A DNA stretch of 64,000 nt from Rhabditoides inermis (taxonomy: Eukaryota > Nematoda > Chromadorea > Rhabditida > Rhabditidae), in NCBI GenBank assembly GCA_963966185.1, contig CAWZYM010000151.1:753501-817500 (forward strand), read 5' to 3'. This document shows, piece after piece, positions 1 to 10,749 of the stretch. Every line of letters starts with the position of its first letter. Within the stretch, counting starts at the first letter, position 1. The position numbers and the translations under genes are program-made. The notes beneath the pieces were generated by a model that was given only the letters and a program-made list of their open reading frames with translations, was not told the origin of the DNA and did not search any database.

Positions 1-830
1 TCGACAACTGCGGCGTCATAGGATCCGGACGCGCCGTAGCCTCCGTAGGACGACTGCCTCTTGGAGCGCACTGACACGCCGCTCACCTTCGCCAACACCT
101 GCAAAATCGCTTTTAAAACAGTTTCCGAAGTGTTTCGGGAGTGTTTCGCAGACATTATCCGCAATGCCGCAAACACTTTTCTCAATGTTAGCGAATTCGA
201 ACCTTCCCATCTCATTACTTTCCAACACCTCGTTCACTTGGCTCTCACTTTCAATGTCAACGCCTGCTACAACAAGATATCTTCCTCGCTTCACTAGACG
301 GCGCACACAAAACTAGCGTCCATTTGCAGCCTCATTCCAACTACACACACATACAAATTCAGGCAGCGGAACCGGATCCGGCCGGAGATGACGGCACAAC
401 AACGAACACAACGCTGCCGTTTCACGCGTTGCTCGGGGGTGAGATATGCGATCTGCGCAGGGACTAGTTGCAAGTGGCCATTACTCTCAAGTAGGGCTGG
501 TCACTCGCATAATAACCGCATCGATGTCATTACGCGATCTCACCATTCTCCCTCTCTCCCTCTTTCTCTGCTAGTCTCAAGTGCCGCGCCAACCCGCGTT
601 TCTTATGAGGGAATCACTGACCGTTGCGATCAGTGAGCACAAAGAAATCATATTACCTATTCCTATTTGATCTATAGTAATATTGCATGATCTACTAGTT
701 TCCAGTGAGGCGCTGGGAGGGGAAACGAGATAGGACCGCTTTTTGCGCGCCAGCGGACTAATGTGAATAGAGGAGAGGAGGCGACAAATGCGAAAGAACA
801 AGACGGAGACAGGCCCATAGGGGGGTCAGG

Positions 831-878
<48 letters not shown>

Positions 879-1411
879 GAGAGAGAGAGGGAGGGGGGAA
901 TTGCAAAATGTACCTGTGTTCTGGTCACCTCACGCCAGATGTTGCCAGACCGCGCCTTGCAGAAATCCACCTGAAACAATTGCAATACGGCAGTATCTAC
1001 TACAAGTTAAAAAATAAAACAGACACATTTAAAATACCATGTTGCAACAGTGTCTCAGCATGTACAGTATTCCCTTTTCAAAGTACCGTACCTCGGCTTG
1101 CATGACGGACTGCATGTGCTGCATGTAGTTGTAGACCATGGGCACCGAGAGTACGCAGATGAGAGTGGCCACTGTCGAGATGGCGACGCCATAGAACGCC
1201 ACCCTGCATACGTTTCAGAGTTACGTTTCCGCACGCAGTTACGTTACGTTTCAACCGCTCCTTGCATGGAAATTGTGAATAGGCGAACTAATGTGTCGTC
1301 TGACAGTATCAATCACAGTATCAACAACAAACAAACATACTGGTAAACAAGTAAACAAGGATACCTGCGTAGGGAGTCGGCCTCTTGCTGCAACCTCTTC
1401 TCGTCGCTCAT
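1..1411 (-). CDS. Nematode cuticle collagen, N-terminal part (3' end outside window)
   Basis: Four exons read on the minus strand: 1365-1411, 1092-1203, 914-970 and 98 down to the window edge; phases agree at each GT-AG junction. The start begins MSDEKRLQQEADSLRR; exon 2 encodes a hydrophobic segment (VAFYGVAISTVATLICVLSV) followed by YNYMQHMQSVMQAE, the nematode cuticle collagen N-terminal domain; exon 3 gives VDFCKARSGNIWREVTRTQ; exon 4 gives VLAKVSGV then RSKRQ, a furin/subtilisin-type cleavage site as in secreted cuticle collagens. The Gly-X-Y region lies beyond base 1. Product is a structural protein of the extracellular cuticle, made in hypodermis in known relatives. Intron 3 (99-913) is long and carries a GA repeat. 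Which col, dpy, rol or sqt member it is cannot be told from this part. Confidence 0.9.
834..892. repeat. (GA)n tract in collagen intron 3
   Basis: Nearly pure GA dinucleotide run with a few GGGA interruptions. The open frames across it are low-complexity artefacts. Confidence 0.85.
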
Positions 1412-1444
1412 TGCAATGCAGTGGCGTCCATACCGCGAGCCGGT

Positions 1445-1452
1445 CTTATATA
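1445..1452 (-). promoter_or_regulatory. TATA box of the collagen gene
   Basis: TATATAAG on the minus strand, 34 nt upstream of the collagen ATG at 1411. Collagen genes are often TATA-driven; the short distance implies a very short 5' leader or trans-splicing next to the ATG. Confidence 0.55.
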
Positions 1453-1453
1453 G

Positions 1454-3254
1454 GCGCGCGCCTCGACTCCTCCTACTTCCCTTCCTCCCTGGTGCAGGCA
1501 AGGATCACACCCGCCCCGACTACAGTGATACAGCATACTCTCGTACCGTATAATCGATAATCATGCCCTTGGTAGATCAGGCTAATGCTATACTGGTTCC
1601 CGTAACGGTCAGGCGGCGGCGGCGCGCCCTCAGGGGCTAATAGAGAACCAGTGAGGAGGGAGAGAGGAATGTGGGTGTATGGCTGCAATACAATAGCTCG
1701 ATTCGAATTGATTACGGGTTAGGAGTGATGAATGATTTGCTGAAGACTGAGTAAGTCACGATTATGAATCAGGGATGAGAAACTCGAGAGTTGGGGTGAC
1801 CTTGTTGTGAGTGTGACGACTGCCCGTTTTTTTGTGTTTGTTCATGACTTCATAGTTATTTCTTAACATATACTTGTACTTGTTCTGCTAATTACATAAA
1901 GACTAGTTTTATTTTGCAACTTTTTCACACCACACAAACTCGGAAAAAAAGGACAGGATGACAGAAATCTCCATGCGAGACTATCAGATACCAGTTACAC
2001 TGTCGAATTCGTCAAATTGCACCTTCGAAATATACCGCGCGGACGTTTTCTGAGTCATAAATCAACGTACGCACCATTGATCCCGCGATCCGACATTTAC
2101 GCAACACACCCTAGCCCTGTCTGTACCCGTGTACTCGCAAACAGGAATCCAGAGGCACATGGTAAATCGAAATCCTTTCCCGTAAGAAACTTACACACCG
2201 TTGTTTTTTTCCCGAACTTCCCTCGCTCTTCGAGACTGGGACTCGTTTGTCGAATCAGAGTGAAATGGATCTCCTGAAACGTATTGTGGGAATGCCTTAA
2301 AGTAATGCCACTGTGATCTTTTGGCACTTTTTAGAGGCTCGTATCCCGTTACGGCGGCGGTGTTTTGTTGTAAATCAAACGCGTGCGCAGGCGATTGAAA
2401 TGCAAATGTGAGGGCTGCAAAAGACGGCGTCTGAGGGAAACTCGAAATGCGATCGGCAATCATGCAATCACCTCCGAAGGGCAAACGCCCACGTTTCCGA
2501 TCCCAAAAAATCACGACGTTTGCGATTGTTTCCGCAACCTCTGGACACACTGGAAACGAGTTTCTCGCGCAGTTTTCACTATTGCGCGTTTCACTTTCAC
2601 TATCACAAGATCCTCAAGACTCTGTCAAGATGTCTCGTCTTGTTTCATAAGCAACAAAGCGATACCATCTCGATGTCAACATCAACAACACAACTATCGA
2701 GTGCGTCTGACCTGTTGCTAGCGGGGAGAGACCCGGTCCTCTCTTTCTCCTCTCTTTTACGATTCCCGCCCGCGATAGAGCAATGGAGCATTCCCGTTCC
2801 GCAATGCAACATTGCCATGACGGGTAATCGTATTTCGCATTTCAACCTCAACCCAGTCATATATGGCGTGCCAGGCAGCCAACAAACAACAATAACAACT
2901 CCATAAAAGAGCCCGTGCACCTAGAGTATGAATGTCTAAATCAGGGACGAATAAACTGGGGCAGGAATGTTCTACTGGTCAGTGAACAACAACCGAGGTT
3001 ATGTTGTTGTTGTTTCAAGTTTCCAGACCGTAAATTTTATCGATAGCATGCACGCACAACAACAGTCCTGCAAGATTGACATGAGCAGATCCTGAAAAAG
3101 TGAAAAAGTGTAGTGTTCCGAAAACGTGACAGACGAAAACGAAAATGTGACATGTCGTGACGGCTCCATAGAAACGTGAAGAGGGAAATGATGATCGGAG
3201 CACCCTAACGTAGGATTCATCCGGTCCCCCTATCGTAAGATTTATCCGGTCCGA
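1454..3254. other. Intergenic region between divergent collagen and secreted genes
   Basis: No exon with a convincing splice structure or recognisable domain was found. Short open frames (for example 2191-2550 minus) lack composition or motif support. The stretch must hold the upstream control of the collagen gene and of the gene at 3255. Confidence 0.5.
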
Positions 3255-3845
3255 ATGCGCGCGCCCCTCTTCCTCCTCTTCATCGTCCACCTCTCCCTCC
3301 AGTCACAAGTCTACCCCATAGTCATCGACGACGGAATCCGCGTCTCCTGCGTGGTTAACACAAGCACCCTCATCATCGGAAAATGTATGTTTTACAAAAA
3401 TCTTGTAAAGTAAATAGTAAACGTGTTGTTGCAGCCAGTGTGGGTCGCGAGATGTACACCTCTGATGCGGAGGGAACCGCGTGAGATATCACGTGCATGT
3501 GAGCATCATTCTTCTAGAAAATATGAAGATGACTTTGATAGGTTGCACTGCAAAAAAAAACAACAACTGTGGCGCCAGCGTGTTCGATCGGGCCCGTGGC
3601 GGAAGTGCGGCTCAGCCATGATCGAACTCCGACGGAATGGAGTGACCAAGGATGTAGGACGTTCCCTCCACTTTTGCAAGGTCCTCCACTTTTGCATGGT
3701 CCTCCACTACCATGAACGATGTGGAGGAAACGTCCTACATCCGTGACCAATCACCAATAGCTACAGACTCGAGTCGCGGGACGTGTCCGCGAGACCCGAC
3801 GTCGCCTTTCACTGCACCGCCGGACAGCAACCGCCGGGTCATTAA
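3255..3845 (+). CDS. Small secreted protein, distant paralogue of the gene at 4192
   Basis: Proposed exons 3255-3384, 3435-3480 and 3767-3845. Exon 1 encodes a signal peptide (MRAPLFLLFIVHLSLQS) and then YPIVIDDGIRVSCVV, which parallels YKVVIGDDIAVSCTV in the neighbour; both first exons end in phase 1 after a Lys codon and both second exons start with CC. Exon 3 contains ARPDVAFHCTAGQ, comparable with SKPDVVVWFSNGT in the neighbour. The end is uncertain: a further exon after the TTTTTCAG at about 3936 could replace the stop at 3845. Short second exon and early stop suggest either a small divergent member or a degrading copy. No named family recognised. Confidence 0.5.
3641..3748. repeat. Inverted repeat with internal 20-bp direct repeats
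   Basis: GGATGTAGGACGTT at the left (from 3651) is mirrored by AACGTCCTACATCC at the right (to 3742). The interior holds three tandem units of the type CCTCCACTTTTGCA. It sits in the last intron of the gene at 3255 and looks like a small MITE or hairpin. Confidence 0.6.
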
Positions 3846-4191
3846 CTGATTCAATATAATTCAATTAACTTAACTATAAATTATACAACCATTTTAACGA
3901 CTATTAGATACTGTAAGTAAATATCCCATTTTTCAGCACATGGAACTGCGGCCTGATCGACACTATCACAATCACCACAATCCGTGCTGGACAGACGAAG
4001 AGCTTCGATACCCCGTTCGATGCTTGAACTTGATTTGTTATAATCTATAAAGTCATATTGTTGCTACGGGAAACAACAGAAATATGGAGTGCATATGTTA
4101 GCCTAAAAGCCTCGCCGAAAGGATATTCTCCATGACAATTCGAAACAGCGAAATTCCATTGTTCATTCGTGGGGAAGAGCAGTAAGAAGGA

Positions 4192-5159
4192 ATGTGGACG
4201 CGAGTCTGTTTCCTCGTTTGTCTCTTCTCCATGTCTATCATGGCGCACTCGTCTTCCTATAAGGTGGTGATCGGCGACGATATTGCCGTGTCGTGCACTG
4301 TGCACATCGGGAATCTCAGCATCGAAAAGTGTGAGTCGTCGGTGTTACTAACAAGATAAAATGCAATTCTCTCGCGGTACATGATCCAACGAACACATTT
4401 CGTAAGCACAGGTTCATTCTGTCACATTTCAGCCACACACTACCGAGAGCTCTTCTACTTTGAACTTACTCACAAAAAGAACACGTTTACGGATAAAGTC
4501 GCCTGGAGCGCCAGTTGCACGTGCGTTGAAAATGTCTAACTAACTTGATTAACTAACTTGTCCAACTTGATTAAAATATCATAATAGTGAACTAAATTCT
4601 AACCCAACTCATTCAGCTTCGCCCCTTCCAAGCCGGACGTGGTGGTGTGGTTCAGCAACGGCACCGCCGCCAATACGATGGGCGACATTCAGCTTCGCTT
4701 TCAAGGAGTTTATTACGATCACAATTCGAGGATCGACTTGGACTTTGTCTTCAAGAACATAACCGAGAAGCTGCCGGACAAGAGCGATGTGGTGTTCTAC
4801 ACCACCGACATGGTCAACACGGATATGAAGGGTGAGTGTGAAGCATGTCTTCAAAATTCCAAGCCTTGAAGCCTGAGTCTTGAAGCTTTGGACATGATAT
4901 GAGGTACCCTTCCAGTCTCGCAGACATGTGGAATTTTGATAGCAACATACACAACTTGAACCATAATGAACTAGTTATGTTGTGTATTGCAGTGATGAGG
5001 TGCGTGGGCGACCGTTCCGACTATGAGAAGCAGCTGGCGCTAGTGCAGTCACTCATCGATGGGGCAACATTCGCCTTCAACACACCTATGCAACTCGCAT
5101 CGGAGCAGCTACCGCAACTCGAACCGCATGTCTCGTTCGAAAACGAAACCTCGAACTGA
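4192..5159 (+). CDS. Secreted nematode protein S, 202 aa, complete
   Basis: Four exons: 4192-4330, 4433-4520, 4617-4831 and 4993-5159; total 609 nt in frame. The protein starts with a signal peptide (MWTRVCFLVCLFSMSIMAHS) and has few cysteines and possible N-glycosylation sites (SNGT, KNIT, ENET), so a secreted glycoprotein is likely. I do not recognise the family. The start ATG is the first in frame and directly precedes the signal peptide. The breakpoint of the tandem array lies in exon 3 (4722-4731): the 3' part of this gene (end of exon 3 plus exon 4) recurs without promoter or signal peptide at 22.67, 38.15 and 59.80 kb. This is the only copy with all exons. Confidence 0.8.
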
Positions 5160-5333
5160 TTTCAAGATTTCCGGCATGTCCAGTGAATCCCACGGTTCAC
5201 CAGCCCCGTAGCTGGTGGGGTTAAACTATGTTTTTTTTCTAAACTACTAACGTCCGTTTATCGGTTTTTAATGAGATACTTTTCTAATTTCCAAGTCCTA
5301 TATTTTACACCTGTTTCATAAATCTCATAAAGC

Positions 5334-5339
5334 AATAAA
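5334..5339 (+). terminator. Poly(A) signal of secreted gene S
   Basis: AATAAA about 175 nt after the stop at 5159, in an AT-rich 3' region (5160-5610) that also holds the convergent 3' end of mtg-1. No other gene is seen there. Confidence 0.55.
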
Positions 5340-6532
5340 TTGCAGTCGATATTCAATTTTACTTCGTGCAAAACCTCTGAAAAATCCTATGTACACATCA
5401 TTTATCAAAAACAACACAACAAATAAACATAACAACGTATGTACAAAACATCACAATCTAATCTACTGTACTTTATCCTACTTACTCTAAAAGACAGTCC
5501 TGCCTAGAGAAGACTGGCAATGGAACAAGGGTCCAAGGGGACAGTCCTTGCCTTGTCCCAACACTGGCAATAGGACAAGGGGACAGGGGACAAGGGCTAC
5601 CCCCGCCCTCTCACATGTACTTGAGCAGCTCCTCCTTGTCGAGACAGTGGTCTCTCAGCTGGTGGTTGCGGAACAGGGCGATCAGAGAGCGCGCCGCAGC
5701 GTCCACGTCCCATCTGACACACATAATAAGTCAGAGTCGAAAGTTTAAAAGAATCTGACCACACCGTCGGTATTACTAGCGCGCAGTGAATGATTCTACG
5801 GTAACGGTATAGTAGTACTTCGCATAATGGATCAACCGTGTCTTGTCGATTTGCCGTCTTTCGCAAGAGACAGTGAGAGTCGACAATCAACTATCAACCA
5901 AGTATCAGCAGTCGGCGTTGCACGCACCTCTCCTGGTAGCCCTCCTTGCCGACCATGAGACGCACGCGAAGGTTGTTCGCCCGTGCCACCTGGAGAAGAA
6001 CCTGCAAGAGTAGAGGGTGAGGGAGAGAGAGAGAGAGAAAAGGATATATATATATAAAGTATATATATACATTTAATGAGATTCCACCTTGTCAATATCA
6101 TCACTCGGTTCCTTCAGTCCCAGAAGCTGTACATACGACGTGTCGCCGGTCCTGTAAACATTTCGGATCATTCCAGGCTTCAGATCTTCGATAGACGACA
6201 CCGTATCTTCTCCATTCACACCGCCTGAAAATAGCCCAAATTCTCCAGGAGCGCAAATTGCTTTTGCATGAAAAAACAATGAGTTGTGGGGCGATTTGAA
6301 GTGGAAAGTTGCCGGTAACTCAGCTCACCTGTTCATCCAGAACAGGAGGTAGTCGGCGACGTGTCGCAGGCTGGTGGCTGACTCGAGCACCAGGTTGCAC
6401 AGCGCCAGCCGCATCGCCCCACTGCCGCCAGTCTGACGGGGAGCCAGCACCTGACAACAAACAGATGCATGCATGAATGAATGAATGATATCACGCAGCG
6501 TCGTTTCCACTCCTAGCATCATACCACTTGCA

Positions 6533-6938
6533 AGTTCAAGTTCAAGTTCAAGTGTTTATCCGGAATCGTTATAGCTGAATATGACAATCACAATCACAAT
6601 TATAGGATAGGAAGCATACAGTGTGCCAAGATTTTATGGGCTAACGCCGGGGAAAGACAGTTAGGCAGACGAGGTTAGTAGCGGAAGACGATACTTGATC
6701 GATATTCTTTCCATAGACCATTAGAGTACCATTGTTGATGTGGACAGCTCCGGAGACTCCTTTGCTTTGCACATAGTATCTCCTCGCGCTTGAACTGCTC
6801 TCACATGAGCTACTTCCCGCCGGCTCAATGGATGTCTTGGGAAGGATTCTTGTCGATGCGCTCGATCATCCGGCGGCGGCAGGGCAAAATGAAGACCCGA
6901 CCGCACGCCGCGGGGAAAAGAAGAAAGCGCAATGGATA
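6533..6938 (-). mobile_element. Retroposon-like insertion with (AAGTTC)n end, unit A
   Basis: About 406 bp flanked by ACCACTTGCA direct repeats (6523-6532 and 6939-6948). Units B and D have the single, uninterrupted target (24862-24871 in B). One end is a short (AAGTTC)n run, which read on the minus strand would be a 3' simple-repeat tail as in SINEs or LINE fragments. No coding domain seen. Confidence 0.7.
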
Positions 6939-7162
6939 ACCACTTGCAGCCTTCCATTTATCCATCAGTCATAAGACTACTTATTTCACACAACCACTAG
7001 TCAGCCATTTCGCCAAGAGTCAATCGATAATCAATCAATAATCAATCGATACCCGCTCACTCACCCCGGGAGTGTCGAGCACGTAGATGGGCGGGCGGTC
7101 GAGCACGCGCACTCGGTTCTGCACACGCACTGTCACGCCGGGGCGAGCGCCTGAAAACCACC

Positions 7163-7245
7163 TCTCTCTCTCCTTCTCTCTCTCCCTCTCCCTGCCTTCT
7201 CTCTCTCTCTCCTTCTTCTTCTCCCTCTCTCTCTCTCTCTCTCCT

Positions 7246-7276
<31 letters not shown>

Positions 7277-7288
7277 TTCCCCTCTCTC
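7163..7288. repeat. CT-rich minisatellite in mtg-1 intron, unit A
   Basis: CT tract with embedded CTTCTTCTTCTCC and CCCTGCC words next to the exon at 7065-7150. The same tract is about 680 bp in unit B, 235 bp in C and 360 bp in D. Confidence 0.85.
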
Positions 7289-7373
7289 CCTCGGACACGT
7301 GACATCCACACGACCGGCCTCCTCATTTCCCTGATACGCAAAATGCGAGATTAGCCTAACACAGCCGCGCGCA

Positions 7374-7379
7374 TATATA
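7374..7379 (+). promoter_or_regulatory. TATA-like element of gene N, unit A
   Basis: TATATA about 92 nt upstream of the gene N ATG at 7471, just before the transcribed-looking region and inside an mtg-1 intron. The same element is present in units B, C and D. Confidence 0.4.
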
Positions 7380-7470
7380 CTCGAATTAGCCGCTCGTGGT
7401 GTGTGGCGGTAGAAAAGGCGCGAGGCGTGTCATTGCCGCACCCGCTTCTGCCTGCCCTCTTCCGCCTGGA

Positions 7471-8365
7471 ATGGCGTCCGCTCGCGTCTGCGCGGCACTG
7501 TCCGCCCTCTGTCGCTTCCTCTCCCTCGCCGCTCTCCTCTCCCTAGTCGGATGCGCCGCCGCCGAGTCTGCGGTGCAATCGATTCCCCAGCCATCCTCAT
7601 ACAATACCATTCCAGACGCCCGTGTACATGAACATGTATGTCACATATGTGTCTCAACTCTGTGCCAACAACCTCGGACCGTATGCCCCTTTCATCCACG
7701 GCGTCAGTTCGCCAACGTGGGCAACGATGGACAGGTCAATTACGTGACGACCGCCGCTTCCACCGTCTGCATTGATGCTACCAACAAAACCCCGGAAGAT
7801 GTCAAAATCAGTGTGGCCGTCTACAATTCGCGCACCGGAAAGTACTACCAAGAGAGTGAAGTGGGCGTTCATTCAAAGTACATTAGCACATGACGCTGTT
7901 TAGAGCAAGGATCTCGACTTGAACGAAGTCGTGCTGGCCACGTCGGCGTTTGGCACGTACGGCCTGGCTCAGCCGACGCACGACTTCAATCCAGAGATCT
8001 ACCGCCAGGGCCGGTGCGCGCTGCTCGACTCGTCCAAAACGCCACTCCTCCAGCACACCAACTTCCTGGCCAGCACCGATCAACGACTGTTCGCGGACCG
8101 AAGCCCGGTCAGCGTGCAACAAGTGACCATCAAGAACAGCAACAAGAAGTCTGTGGGAACGATCACAATGACTGGCAAATGGGCTGGATATGAATACAAC
8201 ACGGACAAGTGCTATAATGTAGTCGAGGGCCTGTCGATGACGGCTGGCGGTTTGTATCGTGTCCGCCACAAGGCTAGCAAGGGATTCGCCCTGCCCGTAT
8301 ACTCATTCTTCGATGTCACCGACCCGTTTTGGGAAATGCCTCCTTCCAGTGATATACCCCAGTAG
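7471..8365 (+). pseudogene. Secreted protein gene N, unit A copy, frameshifted
   Basis: Nested on the opposite strand inside the mtg-1 intron between the exons at 7150 and 8811. Exon 1 (7471-7572) encodes a signal peptide (ASARVCAALSALCRFLSLAA...) and is followed by a 43-nt intron; the last exon is 7904-8365. In B, C and D an intron of about 90 nt separates the second and third exons; here it is absent and one base is missing (GGCGTCAGTTC against GGCGTCCAG then intron then TTC), so the merged exon 7616-7860 is 245 nt rather than 246 and the frame is lost. The change fits a deletion between two CAG triplets rather than a processed copy, since the other introns remain. Confidence 0.75.
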
Positions 8366-8810
8366 TCAACTGTGCTTTCTCTTCTCTCCCCATCCCAAAG
8401 TGTTTCTAACAAAACAACCTAACTCGTGATATGATTTCCCTCATACATTGCCGCTCAGTGGTTTCTAACGTGTTGAATAAAGCGATTTTGAATTGCACAC
8501 GTGTTTCTGTGATTGGTCGTGACATGGGAGACGTTACGTTATGATTCGTCGCTCGTCGGACGTGTAAGAGTTTCGATTGTAATGACAAAACGCATCTTCT
8601 TCGATTCATTCCGTAAAACTTTTGTCATCATGAAAGTTGGGGTGCATCGTTTTTTTATTGTTCTGGTTTCTGGTTTTCTGAGTTTTCGTTTTAAACGGCA
8701 CGTTCCATTCGTTCAGAAAAAAGTGACGATGGCAGAATCCGTATGGGTGGGAAAGTAGGACAGTGGTCTTTTCTCGCTTTCTCTCTTCCCTGCCTCACTC
8801 CCCCACCCAC
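8366..8810. other. Gene N 3' flank within mtg-1 intron
   Basis: Holds the gene N poly(A) signal AATAAA (8476-8481) and otherwise AT-rich unique sequence up to the mtg-1 P-loop exon. No further gene seen. The same layout recurs in the other units. Confidence 0.6.
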
Positions 8811-9216
8811 CCTCCTGTACGGCCGAGTGTTTGATGCCGAGGTTGGAGGAGCGGAGAGAGTTGATCAGCGACGACTTGCCCACGTTCGGAATACCCACCA
8901 CCATCACCTGCAATTTGAATTGAAATGATTTTTTTTTCAAAATTTGAATTGAATTGATCCCCTGCAAGCAATCTTAACAATGACACAAATAGCACACATC
9001 TTACCCATTATCGGATTGACTGTTTTCTATGAGATAGTGACGTCACAAAGTTACAGCCCCATCCGCGAAATACCGAACGGCCACTCACAGACACTGTTTC
9101 TAAAGTGGACAAAAATCCCAAATGATTGACTGAATTTTACACGAGTTATGATTCGCAGGCAGGCTGACTGTAGCGAAAGAGTTATAAAGCCAAAGAGTTA
9201 TATTATTTGTAAAACT

Positions 9217-9287
9217 CGTCAGCGGATCCGAACCCGCGACTCGTGATTGACAGGCGAAACTTTAACCAGTTGCGCCATAGAAGCAAT
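9217..9287 (-). repeat. tRNA-like sequence (Asp-type anticodon loop), unit A
   Basis: On the minus strand: A-box-like TGGCGCAACTGG (9266-9277), anticodon-loop-like CCTGTCAA with GTC (9249-9251), B-box GGTTCGGATCC (9224-9234). The acceptor arms do not pair, so this is a tRNA-derived relic or SINE head rather than a working tRNA. The rest of the stretch 8908-9645 shows no gene. Confidence 0.6.
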
Positions 9288-9738
9288 GTTGCTGGCAGCT
9301 GAGCGACCTCACTGCGTTTATTGAAAAGAAATGACGGTCACTTCTTATCAATTTCTGGTGAAACGTAAGCTCGCGAAAACATGAAAGCTCTTAGTTACCG
9401 TATCATCCTTTTGAAATTTTCGTGCCCGGATCCACCATGGGGAGTGGGTCTTTTCAATTTTTCGCCGTCTTTACCTTTGCTTCAAAAAGTTTTTACCGTT
9501 TACATACGAATTTGATTTTCAGCCAGATTCCGGCATGAAAAGGGCAAAATGTCCAAGCGTCTAAAATGGCATGTCCAAAATCGCTCTACTATAATGTGTT
9601 TCATATTCGTGTGTTTCATTTCGCAAACGCGACACCGTAGCTTACCTGGTACTCTGTCTTGACCGTTCTATTGTAGCGCGGCTCACTGCGCAGAGCCTCC
9701 ACCATACAGTTCATGAATCATCGTCTCTATTCTCTATT

Positions 9739-9741
9739 CTC

Positions 9742-9799
<58 letters not shown>
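9739..9799. repeat. (TC)n tract in mtg-1 intron, unit A
   Basis: Long CT dinucleotide run between the exons at 9646-9712 and 9821-9916; it varies in length among units (28323-28371 in B, 44342-44412 in C). Confidence 0.85.
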
Positions 9800-9800
<1 letters not shown>

Positions 9801-10749
9801 CCTCTCTCCCACCCACCCACCTGAGATCCTGCAATGCCTTGCCGAGTCTTCTCTTGCAGTCCGTCCACACCAGATAGTTCACTCCCTGTTCTCGATAGTA
9901 CTCCTCAATTGCGCGCCTGAAATGCCAAAAATAAAAAAAATTGTTTACGTGTCTCGAACTTAATGTGTATTGGCAAAGGACAATTTAAAGTGACAAGTGT
10001 ATTGATCCGTAATCGGAAAAATTTTGAATTTTGAATTGGCGCGCTTTTCAAATTCTGACTATAACTATTGAACTCGAGATGCGTATCACATAGGGATGTG
10101 TTTATCGGTCGTATGCCATGTCGTAACACAGACCGTGGCGGCGTTACGAATCTGCTGTCAAAGAGGGGGTATGCCAGTGGCGGCATCGCGAGTCGACTCG
10201 ACTCGCACTCTCCACTACCCCCTTTCTTGGCCAGATCGCACCGGCTGAACTCAATCTGGCACCAAATAGGCGGATTTCAAAAATTCAAATTGATCATATC
10301 TCCGTCCAATCAAAAGATAACCCCATACAATCACATATGTACAGTCTTCTAATCATGAGATCTACAACATGGGACCATTTCTGACAAGTTATCTTTAAAA
10401 TAACATGTTTTTACTGTTTTTGAACTTGTGTTTAATGATTCAGTTTTCTTTTTTAATGTATGTTATTTGGAATCGTAAAGTGGTTCTCTTTGCATCGTTA
10501 ATTCATGTACGACAATACAATCGTGAGCATATTTCTCACGAAGTTACGTGTATAAGCAATAAGCGTGCCTACCGTAGCCTGTCACTGTCCTCTGTTACCG
10601 TAGGCTACGGTACTATCACCGTATCAACAACGAGCCTCACTGCATACCCTGAGGTATTGCTACGATATGCGAATCCAATTATCGAGATCATGTGCGTGGT
10701 GATTGGTGAAGGCATAAAAGGACTCACTGCGACACATAATATTATCACA

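Noticed and set aside
6073..6279. Longer mtg-1 exon starting at the ATTTTCAG near 6226
   Set aside because: It looks open but its phase does not fit the previous exon; the TTTACAG acceptor at 6152 fits and yields the conserved YVQLLGL segment.
7919..8365. Stand-alone 148-codon gene
   Set aside because: It is the last exon of gene N; a 43-nt intron and upstream exons with a signal peptide fit better.
9217..9287. Functional tRNA-Asp gene
   Set aside because: A-box, B-box and GTC loop are visible but the acceptor and T arms do not pair; it is treated as a tRNA-derived relic.
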